Positions 24,164-31,162 of a stretch of 64,000 bases of DNA are shown here, piece by piece. The stretch lies in the NCBI GenBank assembly GCA_910583925.1, contig CAJTZJ010000009.1, positions 1 through 64,000 on the forward strand, given 5' to 3'. Below the pieces are notes generated by a model. That model did not search any database. It saw only the letters and a program-made list of their open reading frames with translations, and was not told the origin of the DNA. Origin of the DNA: an uncultured Eubacterium sp. (GTDB lineage Bacteria; Bacillota; Clostridia; Oscillospirales; Acutalibacteraceae). The position numbers and the translations under genes are program-made. How positions within the stretch are numbered: position 1 is the stretch's first letter; every line of letters starts with the position of its first letter.

Positions 24164-24345
24164 TTGACTTTTTGTTTTATTATGATAAAATAAATATGCC
24201 ACACAGTTTAATATCTTCTAAAGCAGGCATACTATCGGTAAAAGCGTATGCTTTGATTTGTCATTTCCTGCTTTGGAGTGAACTGTGTGGCAACAGAAGT
24301 CAGGCTGCGTTTTTCAGTGCGTAGCTTCGGCTGCGTACTTTTTTT
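24164..24345 (+). promoter_or_regulatory. Leader RNA 2: riboswitch-like element of the same design as leader RNA 1
   Basis: TTGACT (24164-24169), 16 bp, TAAAAT (24186-24191); RNA start near 24197. P1 pairs TGCCACACAGTT (24197-24208) perfectly with 24281-24292. P2 pairs AAAGCAGG (24220-24227) with CCTGCTTT (24267-24274). P3 pairs CATAC (24228-24232) with GTATG (24246-24250). The P3-P2 joiner TTTGATTT (24252-24259) can pair with AAGTCAGG (24297-24304). The terminator GTGCGTAGC-ttcg-GCTGCGTAC plus T7 is at 24317-24345. Its 3' arm is pre-copied as GCTGCGT at 24304-24310, which can pair with 24319-24325 as an antiterminator. P1 edges and the internal loop (AAT-TCTT on one side, TGG on the other) resemble leader RNA 1. 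Ligand unknown. Confidence 0.7.
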
Positions 24346-24359
24346 AAGGAGATGTGAAT

Positions 24360-25259
24360 ATGAAACTGGAAATGAAAAACATCTGCAAAAGCTTCGGCGA
24401 AAAGCGGGTGCTTAACAATGTATCTCTTACAGCCGAGGGCGGAAAAGCCTTTGGTCTGCTTGGCAGAAACGGTGCCGGCAAAACAACATCCATACGAATT
24501 CTTATGAATGTTTTTTCGGCAAACAGCGGAGAAATTCTTTTAAACGGAAAACAAATGGATTATAATTCTGTGAAATTTGGTTATCTGCCGGAAGAAAGAG
24601 GTCTTTATCCGAAGAAGAAAATTATTGATCAGCTTGTTTATTTTGCAGAACTGAAGGGCATGAAGAAAAATGATGCTGTTAAAGCGGTTGATTATTGGCT
24701 TGAACGCCTTAGTATGCAGGAATACAGAAATAAGCGCTTAGATACTTTGTCTAAAGGTAATCAGCAGAAAATTCAGCTGATTACTGCTCTTGCTCATAAT
24801 CCGCAGATTATTATTCTTGATGAGCCGTTTTCAGGTCTGGATCCGGTAAATGCCATGCTTCTTAAGGATGTTGTCAAGGAAGAAATTGAAAAAGGCAAAA
24901 TTATTTTCTTTTCAAGCCATCAGATGAATTATATTGAGGAATTTTGTAATGATATTGCTATTCTTAATAACGGAATGGTTGCCGTTTCGGGCAATCTGCA
25001 CAGCATTAAGCGTAATTATCCGCAAAATAAGCTGATTGTTCGTTCTGATGATAATAATAAAATTATTTCGGAATACAATGCCGCTTTATATAATAATGAT
25101 TCGGTTTTAATTACTCTTTCATCTCCCGAAGATAAGCAATCTGTTATGAAACAGCTTACGGAAAAATACAATATTGATGAAATAAAGGTGTTTGAGCCGA
25201 CACTTAATGATATTTTTGTTGAGTATGCAAGCGATAATAAAGAAGGGGAGTGTGAATAA
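24360..25259 (+). CDS. ABC transporter ATP-binding protein (NatA-like)
   Basis: The 299-aa ATPase of an ABC-2 type exporter. Walker A is GLLGRNGAGKTTSIRI, the signature LSKGNQQKIQL, Walker B IIILDEPFSGLDP and the H-loop FFSSHQM. The C-terminal 80 residues form the extra domain seen in NatA-type ATPases, ending in EPTLNDIFVEYA. I start at MKLEMKN, where AAGGAG stands 8 bases upstream, directly after the leader terminator; a GTG two codons earlier is too close to that site. The stop overlaps the permease ATG by one base. Expression should need read-through of leader RNA 2. Confidence 0.9.
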   Translation: MKLEMKNICKSFGEKRVLNNVSLTAEGGKAFGLLGRNGAGKTTSIRILMNVFSANSGEILLNGKQMDYNSVKFGYLPEERGLYPKKKIIDQLVYFAELKGMKKNDAVKAVDYWLERLSMQEYRNKRLDTLSKGNQQKIQLITALAHNPQIIILDEPFSGLDPVNAMLLKDVVKEEIEKGKIIFFSSHQMNYIEEFCNDIAILNNGMVAVSGNLHSIKRNYPQNKLIVRSDDNNKIISEYNAALYNNDSVLITLSSPEDKQSVMKQLTEKYNIDEIKVFEPTLNDIFVEYASDNKEGECE

Positions 25260-26497
25260 TGAAACAGTTTGGTAAAATTCTCAAATTTGAGCTGAAAGGC
25301 TATTTGAAAAATAAGGTTTTTCTTGGTGTAACGATATTTATGATTGCTGCAATAATCGGTGTTTTGTTTTTTCCTAGATTATCCGCAAATCTTGGCAGTG
25401 ATGAAACAGGAAATGCTGAAAATCTGCCTGTTATGCTTGTGCATTGTGATAACGCAGAAAATGAATCTGTTATCACAGAAGCATTTGTATCGGCCTTTAC
25501 TGATTACGAGGTAGTTGCAGCTGAAGATAATGAAGAAGAAATAAAGCAGCAAATCGTTGATGAAAATGCAGAGTGTGCATTTGTTATCAAATCCTTAACT
25601 GAATATACATATTATGTAAATGATCTTGCGCTTTATGATGCCAACACTGCTGTTGCTGATGAAGTTCTTAAATCAGCCTATCAGATGTCGGCAATGATTG
25701 AACACGGAATTCCTGCTGATGAGGCTAATCAGATTTTGAATTTTCAGATTGAGCATACCTCTGTTACGCTCGGAAAAGACCAGATGCAGAATTTCTTTTA
25801 TGCTTATATTATGATTTTTGCACTTTATATGGTTATTCTTATCTATGGTCAGATGGTAGCAACGAATGTTGCTTCGGAAAAAAGCTCCCGTGCCATGGAA
25901 CTGCTGATAACAAGTGTTCATCCGATAAGTATGATATTCGGAAAGGTTGTTTCTTCGTGTCTTGCAGGTCTTATTCAGCTTGTTTCGGTTTTCGGAACTG
26001 CTTTTATATGCTATAATATAAATAAATCCTATTTATCCGATGTTGATATTGTTTCTTCAATATTTAATATGCCTGTTCATATCCTGTTGTATATGCTCGT
26101 TTTCTTTTTGCTTGGATTTTTCCTTTATGCCTTTTTATATGGCGCAATCGGTTCAACCGCTTCCAAGCTTGAGGATATAAATACTTCGGTTATGCCTGTT
26201 ACTTTTTTGTTTATCATTGCGTTTATCGTGGATGTTTTCTCACTCGCTTCAGGCTCGGTAGACAGTGTTTTGATGAAAGTTTGCTCATATATCCCGTTTA
26301 CTTCACCGATTGTTATGTTTACCCGAATCGCCATGAGCAGCGTTTCTGTTTATGAAATAGCTATATCAATCGTAATTTTAATTGCTTCGGTTATTGGTGT
26401 TGGTTTTATTTCTGCAAAGATTTATCGTGCCGGTGTTTTACTGTATGGAGCACCACCTAAGCTTTCTTCAATAATTAAGGCAATAAGAAAAGCATAA
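25259..26497 (+). CDS. ABC-2 type exporter permease (NatB-like)
   Basis: The 412-aa membrane subunit. It has an N-terminal helix (FLGVTIFMIAAIIGVLFF), an extracytoplasmic domain of about 130 residues, then a cluster of five or six helices from about residue 180. ATNVASEKSSRAMELLITSVHPISMIFGK is the conserved cytoplasmic segment of NatB/ABC2_membrane_3 permeases. NatAB of Bacillus exports sodium; other members export drugs or peptides, so the substrate here is open. A terminator follows. Confidence 0.88.
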   Translation: MKQFGKILKFELKGYLKNKVFLGVTIFMIAAIIGVLFFPRLSANLGSDETGNAENLPVMLVHCDNAENESVITEAFVSAFTDYEVVAAEDNEEEIKQQIVDENAECAFVIKSLTEYTYYVNDLALYDANTAVADEVLKSAYQMSAMIEHGIPADEANQILNFQIEHTSVTLGKDQMQNFFYAYIMIFALYMVILIYGQMVATNVASEKSSRAMELLITSVHPISMIFGKVVSSCLAGLIQLVSVFGTAFICYNINKSYLSDVDIVSSIFNMPVHILLYMLVFFLLGFFLYAFLYGAIGSTASKLEDINTSVMPVTFLFIIAFIVDVFSLASGSVDSVLMKVCSYIPFTSPIVMFTRIAMSSVSVYEIAISIVILIASVIGVGFISAKIYRAGVLLYGAPPKLSSIIKAIRKA

Positions 26498-26533
26498 AAA
26501 ATAAAGGCTTGTTAAACAAGCCTTTATTTTTTC
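26498..26533. terminator. Terminator after the NatB-like permease
   Basis: AATAAAGGCTTG pairs with CAAGCCTTTATT across a 5-base loop, followed by TTTTTCC. The 200 bases between here and ppa are AT-rich and show nothing else I can name. Confidence 0.88.
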
Positions 26534-26736
26534 CATAAAATCAATAAATTTTTTTATAATGATGGAGATTATATGACAGTTTAATGATTGAATAAACAAG
26601 AAAAATGATTATACCGTACTATGTGTTCGGTTATATATCAGAATTGCAGTGGATATTAATGGCCTGACAACATTCAAAGCATAAATTTTCTTTTTTCTTT
26701 GTCAGTAAACTTTCTGTCAATTTATAATTTTCCTTA

Positions 26737-27270
26737 TTACATCTGGAATTTCTTTATGTATTCATCAATACAGCTTTCAATGATTGCTTCGGCAGCATCT
26801 CTGTTTTTTACTTCGGTAACAGAGGTGCTTTTATCATTTTCCAGTGTTTTGTAAACCTCAAAAAAGTGCTTTATCTCATCAAAACGATGATTCGGAAGCT
26901 GATCAATATTTTTATAACAGTTGTAATTCGGATCATTAACCGGAACGGCAATTATTTTTTCATCTTTTGCTCCGTTATCCTCCATAATAAGAACACCGAT
27001 CGGTGCGCATTCAACAATGGTCATCGGTTGAATTTTTTCACTGCAAAGAACAAGCACATCCAGCGGATCATTATCGCTTGCATAGGTTCTCGGAATAAAG
27101 CCGTAGTTGGCAGGGTAGTGGGTTGAGGTAAATAAAACTCTGTCTAATTTCAGCATACCTGTTTCCTTGTCAAGCTCGTATTTGTTTTTTCCGCCCTTTG
27201 AAATTTCAATAACCGCATAAAATCTGTCTTTTCTGATTCGTTTCGGAGATATATTGTGCCAAATGTTCAT
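26737..27270 (-). CDS. ppa: Inorganic pyrophosphatase, family I
   Basis: Soluble Mg-dependent enzyme hydrolysing pyrophosphate to phosphate. The 177-aa protein carries the family I signature DNDPLDVLVL (about residue 66), with ISKGGKNKYELDKETG and the Tyr-rich HYPANYGFIPRTYA before it, and the later KDEKIIAVPVNDP. CGAGGAAT lies before the ATG. It is a single gene convergent with the NatAB-like operon and divergent from azlCD. Family I enzymes are less common in Clostridia than family II, so this is mildly unusual. Confidence 0.94.
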   Translation of the reverse strand: MNIWHNISPKRIRKDRFYAVIEISKGGKNKYELDKETGMLKLDRVLFTSTHYPANYGFIPRTYASDNDPLDVLVLCSEKIQPMTIVECAPIGVLIMEDNGAKDEKIIAVPVNDPNYNCYKNIDQLPNHRFDEIKHFFEVYKTLENDKSTSVTEVKNRDAAEAIIESCIDEYIKKFQM

Positions 27271-27389
27271 AATAATTCCTCGCTTTCTGATATAATTTTA
27301 TCATTATACTTCATTAAATACAATATTTTGTTGAAAGTTCCGTTATATTTTTATATAATAATCATCAGTTTTTAATTAAGAGGATCATT

Positions 27390-28094
27390 ATGAAAGATAA
27401 TAAGCTGAAAACAATTCAATATGCCCTGACAAAATCGCTTCCTGTTTTGTTTGGATATCTATTTCTTGGTTCTGCCTTCGGTATTATGTTGTATGATGCA
27501 GGATACAATGTTATTTGGGCAGTTTTAATTTCCTTGGTGGTTTATGCCGGATCGGGACAGTTTCTGCTTGTTTCTCTCTTAAGTACTGCCGCCTCTCTTC
27601 CAACGGTTGCTTTGATGACCCTGTTTGTTAATTCCCGCCATATTTTCTATGGACTTTCATATATTGAGGTCTTTAAAAAAGGCGGCTGGCGGTATCCGTT
27701 TATGATTTTTTCCTTAACGGATGAAACATATTCTGTTAATACATCCATTAAAACGGTTCCGAATGATGTTAATGAGGTTAGAGCAAGATATTTTATCGGG
27801 CTTTTTGACCATGTTTATTGGATAATCGGAACGATAATCGGTTCTCTTGCAGGGCAGCTTATCCCGATTGATTTTACAGGCGTTGATTTTTCAATGACTG
27901 CACTGTTTGTTGTGATTTATATAGATCAGATGCTTGTTTCCAAAAATAAGATAACAGGAATCATCGGCATTGTCTGCGCTGTTCTTTGTCTGATCATTTT
28001 CGGTGCAGATAAGTTTCTTCTTCCGTCTCTTATTCTTACAGTTGCATTGCTGTCGGCAATGAAGCCGTTTGTAGATAAAAAGGAGGTAATATGA
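27390..28094 (+). CDS. azlC: Branched-chain amino acid exporter, large subunit AzlC
   Basis: A 234-aa membrane protein with the AzlC pattern: KSLPVLFGYLFLGSAFGIML, VYAGSGQFLLVSLL (PF03591 core), LFVNSRHIFYGLSYIEVFK and FSLTDETYSVN. It forms a two-component amino-acid exporter with AzlD. AAGAGGAT precedes the ATG. It overlaps azlD by 4 bases. It lies 3 kb after an oxidoreductase operon under a probable isoleucine T-box, a hint of shared branched-chain amino acid physiology, but no T-box precedes it. Confidence 0.93.
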   Translation: MKDNKLKTIQYALTKSLPVLFGYLFLGSAFGIMLYDAGYNVIWAVLISLVVYAGSGQFLLVSLLSTAASLPTVALMTLFVNSRHIFYGLSYIEVFKKGGWRYPFMIFSLTDETYSVNTSIKTVPNDVNEVRARYFIGLFDHVYWIIGTIIGSLAGQLIPIDFTGVDFSMTALFVVIYIDQMLVSKNKITGIIGIVCAVLCLIIFGADKFLLPSLILTVALLSAMKPFVDKKEVI

Positions 28095-28432
28095 ATATGC
28101 CTCTTTCAAATATTCAGGTTATTATTATGATTGCTGTTGCTGCAGTATGCACGTTTGCTACAAGATTGATCCCGTTTGCACTCTTCGGAGGAAAAAAGGA
28201 GGTTCCGAAATTTGTAAAATATCTTGGCAATATTCTGCCGACTGCAATTATAGGTGTGCTTATTGTTTACTGTCTTTCTGATTTTACAGGCGGAGATGTC
28301 AATGTTATAGCGCCTAAGCTTATCGCTGTTGTTTTAACTGCCGGTGTTCATTTTTGGAAAAGAAACACCCTTTTAAGCATATCGGCAGGTACTATAAGCT
28401 ATATGTTGCTGCTTCATTTTGTTTTTGTGTAA
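28091..28432 (+). CDS. azlD: Branched-chain amino acid exporter, small subunit AzlD
   Basis: A 113-aa protein with three or four membrane helices. VQVIIMIAVAAVCTFATRLIPF-like text at the N-terminus, with FATRLIPFALFG, and YLGNILPTAIIGVLIVYCL match the AzlD family. The ATG follows AGGAGGTA at the end of azlC and shares ATGA with its stop. It ends in a bidirectional terminator shared with mnmA. Confidence 0.93.
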   Translation: MNMPLSNIQVIIMIAVAAVCTFATRLIPFALFGGKKEVPKFVKYLGNILPTAIIGVLIVYCLSDFTGGDVNVIAPKLIAVVLTAGVHFWKRNTLLSISAGTISYMLLLHFVFV

Positions 28433-28469
28433 AAAATATCCTGCACGCCATTTGTGCAGGATATTTTTT
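28431..28469. terminator. Bidirectional terminator between azlD and mnmA
   Basis: AAAAAATATCCTGCAC and GTGCAGGATATTTTTT form a 16-bp perfect stem around a 7-base loop. It carries A and T runs on both sides and serves both convergent genes. Confidence 0.93.
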
Positions 28470-29493
28470 ATTCAATGATTCCTCCGCCTATAACATAGTC
28501 GTTATCATAAACAACTGCGGATTGACCTTTGGTAATTGCTCTCTGAGGCTCGTCAAAAACAATTTTTATCCGATTATCCGGAAGCGGATAAACTGTACAT
28601 GGTTGTTCTTTCATATTGTATCTGATTTTAGCATTTGCCTTAAATTTTGTATTCGGATTTTCAATGCTTACCCAGTTAAAATCGGAAACAAAAACCTCTT
28701 TTTCAAAAAGCTCTTCATTGGTACAAAGAATAACCTCGTTTGTATCAATGTTTTTTTCGCAGACATACATAGGTTGGGGAAGAGCAAGCCCTAATCCTTT
28801 TCGTTGCCCGATTGTGTATTTAATAATGCCTTGATGTGTTCCTAAAATGCTTCCGTTTTTATCTTTAAAATAACCTTTTTTAAATTTTTCGCCTGTATAG
28901 CTTTCTATGAATTTAAAATAATCGCCGTCAGGAACAAAGCAGATATCCTGACTTTCCTTTTTGTCCGAATTATCAAAGCTAAGACCTTCGGCATATTTTC
29001 TTGCGTTTTCCTTGCTCATATTCCCAAGCGGAAAAATCGTTTTGGAAAGCTGCTTTTGTGTTAGTCCGTAAAGAACATAGCTTTGGTCCTTGGATAAGTC
29101 AGCGGCTTTCTTAAGGCAGTATCTTCCGTTTCTGTATTCAATTTTTACATAGTGACCTGTTGCAATTCCGTCACATCCGAATTTTTCAGCAGCCTCAAGA
29201 AGCTTTCCGAATTTCATAACCTTATTGCATACGATGCAGGGATTCGGCGTTCCTCCGTTTTTGTATGTATCTATAAAGTCCTTAATAACGGAGTTTTTAA
29301 AATCCTCTTCAAAATCAAGAAGATGAAATGGTATGCCGATTTTTTTGCAGATGTTTTCCGCATCTCTTAAATCTGTTTCTTTACTGCAGTAAAGCTTCAT
29401 CGTTGCGCCGACAGCTTCATATTCATTTGCTGTTATTCCGGCTGCAACGGAGCTGTCAACGCCGCCCGAAAGAGCAATAAGTATCTTTTTCAT
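28468..29493 (-). CDS. mnmA: tRNA-specific 2-thiouridylase
   Basis: Thiolates U34 of tRNA-Lys, Glu and Gln. The 341-aa protein begins MKKILIALSGGVDSSVAAGI, the PP-loop. The first catalytic Cys is in GGTPNPCIVCNKVMKFG, the second in SQDICFVPDGDY. GTHQGIIKYTIGQRKGLGLA is the family motif. GAGG precedes the start. In many Clostridia it lies next to the sulfur donor gene iscS; here the nearest desulfurase is 4.5 kb away, with its own Se/S-carrier-like partner. Confidence 0.96.
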   Translation of the reverse strand: MKKILIALSGGVDSSVAAGITANEYEAVGATMKLYCSKETDLRDAENICKKIGIPFHLLDFEEDFKNSVIKDFIDTYKNGGTPNPCIVCNKVMKFGKLLEAAEKFGCDGIATGHYVKIEYRNGRYCLKKAADLSKDQSYVLYGLTQKQLSKTIFPLGNMSKENARKYAEGLSFDNSDKKESQDICFVPDGDYFKFIESYTGEKFKKGYFKDKNGSILGTHQGIIKYTIGQRKGLGLALPQPMYVCEKNIDTNEVILCTNEELFEKEVFVSDFNWVSIENPNTKFKANAKIRYNMKEQPCTVYPLPDNRIKIVFDEPQRAITKGQSAVVYDNDYVIGGGIIE

Positions 29494-29593
29494 ATTGTAT
29501 TCTTTGCCTCTATTGACTTAAATTATCAATTATACTAAAATAATTGTGCTGTTATTATACAACAATAAATAAAAAAAATAAAGGAGTTTAATT

Positions 29594-29932
29594 ATGCCGT
29601 TCATCAATACGAACACGAATGTTGAAATTTCAAAGGAAAAAGAAATTGCTTTAAAGACAAGACTGGGCAAAGCAATAGAAATTTTAGGAAAAAGCGAAAG
29701 CTGGCTTATGATTAGTTTTAAAGACAAATGCGCAATGTACTTTAAGGGAGAGGAAGCTCCTATGGCTTTTGTAGATATTTCCGTGTTCGGAAAATCAACA
29801 GATGCTCAATGTATGGAAATGACAAAAGAGATATGCCGTATTTTTGAAGAAGAGCTTTCCATACCCGCAGATAAGCTTTATGTTAAATACAACGGCTCAA
29901 CACAATGGGGCTGGAATAATATGAATTTCTAA
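29594..29932 (+). CDS. MIF-like tautomerase family protein
   Basis: A 112-aa protein of the macrophage migration inhibitory factor group. Pro2, the catalytic base of the superfamily, is present (MPFINTNTNVEI), and the C-terminus WGWNNMNF resembles the VGWNNSTF end of mammalian MIF. Length (115 in human MIF) and the segment DKLYVKYNG (compare DRVYINYYD) also match. Enzymatically, phenylpyruvate tautomerase activity is expected; a role towards the host is speculation. AAAGGAG precedes the ATG. No signal peptide. The radical SAM gene starts 9 bases downstream, likely in one operon. Confidence 0.87.
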   Translation: MPFINTNTNVEISKEKEIALKTRLGKAIEILGKSESWLMISFKDKCAMYFKGEEAPMAFVDISVFGKSTDAQCMEMTKEICRIFEEELSIPADKLYVKYNGSTQWGWNNMNF

Positions 29933-29941
29933 GGAGAAGTA

Positions 29942-31024
29942 ATGCCTATTTCAGTAATGATAAAGCCGTCCTCCTCCGCGTGCAATCTGAAATGTAAATA
30001 TTGCTTTTATGCCTCACTTTCTTCAGAACGAGAGGCATATTCAAAGGGCTTTATGAGCATTGAAACTGCTGAAAATATTATTAAATCAGCCGTTGAATAT
30101 ACGAAAGGTACGGAAATAATATTTACCTTTCAGGGCGGTGAACCGATGCTTTCAAAGCTTGATTTTTACGAAGCCTTTGTTGCACTTATAAGAAAATATA
30201 ATACATATAATTCCAGGATTACCTATTGCCTTCAGACAAACGGAACACTGATAAATGAAGATTGGTGCAGATTTTTTAAAGATAATAATTTTCTTATCGG
30301 TGTATCTTTGGACGGAAATGAAAAGCAAAATGAATATCGTGTTTATCAGGATGGTTCTCCATCCTTTGATGATGTATTAAACGGAATTGAATTGCTTAAA
30401 AAGTATAAGGTTCAGTTTAATGTTCTGTCTGTAGTAACAAAGCAGCTTTCCAATTCTGTTCGGGATAATTATAAATTTATGAAAAAGAATAATATTCATA
30501 ATTTTCAGTATATCAATTGCTTAAAACCGTTTAATGAAGCTTCAGATGATGATTTGTATATGAGTAATGACGATTATTCGTTTTTCCTTGAAAAGGCTTT
30601 CAGACTGTATTACAACGATAATATGATGGGGAATCGGGTGTCTGTCCGCTCATTTGATAATTATCTTCTTCTTCTTCGCGGCAGAAATGCCGAGCAGTGC
30701 GGTATGAACGGCTTTTGTTCAACACAGTTTGTTGTTGAAGGGGATGGTACGGTTTATCCCTGTGATTTTTACTGCACTGATGAGTGGGAGCTGGGAAATA
30801 TAAATGACATATCATTTTCCGAAATGAATGTCGGCAAAAAGGCAAAAGGCTTTGTCAAAGAAAGCTTTAATGTGAATGATGAATGTAAAAAATGTGCTTT
30901 TTTTGCATTATGCAGGGGCGGGGGATGTAAGCGAAACAGGCTTGATACAAATTTCTGCGGAGCATATAAAAAGTTTTTCTCATCATCCCTTAATATGATT
31001 AGGGATTTGAGCAAAATATTATAA
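29942..31024 (+). CDS. Radical SAM/SPASM enzyme, anaerobic sulfatase-maturase-like
   Basis: A 360-aa enzyme. The radical SAM cluster motif is CNLKCKYCFY (about residues 14-21), followed by FTFQGGEPMLS. The C-terminal SPASM region has further cysteines: CGMNGFCSTQFVVEGDGTVYPCDFYC, and CKKCAFFALCRGGGCKRNR, fitting two auxiliary 4Fe-4S clusters. This is the anSME architecture (formylglycine formation on sulfatases). No sulfatase or substrate peptide is encoded in the window, so the target is unknown. AAGGAG precedes the ATG. It is in a tight pair with the MIF-like gene. Confidence 0.88.
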   Translation: MPISVMIKPSSSACNLKCKYCFYASLSSEREAYSKGFMSIETAENIIKSAVEYTKGTEIIFTFQGGEPMLSKLDFYEAFVALIRKYNTYNSRITYCLQTNGTLINEDWCRFFKDNNFLIGVSLDGNEKQNEYRVYQDGSPSFDDVLNGIELLKKYKVQFNVLSVVTKQLSNSVRDNYKFMKKNNIHNFQYINCLKPFNEASDDDLYMSNDDYSFFLEKAFRLYYNDNMMGNRVSVRSFDNYLLLLRGRNAEQCGMNGFCSTQFVVEGDGTVYPCDFYCTDEWELGNINDISFSEMNVGKKAKGFVKESFNVNDECKKCAFFALCRGGGCKRNRLDTNFCGAYKKFFSSSLNMIRDLSKIL

Positions 31025-31162
31025 GAAAAAGTGTGGAAATAGATTAAATTTTAACTTTTTTGTGTCTTTTTTATAAATAATGTATAATTTTTATTGCTAA
31101 TTAATTAAAAATATGTTAAATTATTTAAGCTATAAAATTTTTAGAAAAAAAGGGGTAGAAAA

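Noticed and set aside
26534..26736. Possible small RNA between the NatB-like gene and ppa
   Set aside because: No promoter-terminator pair and only A/T-rich sequence between two convergent genes.
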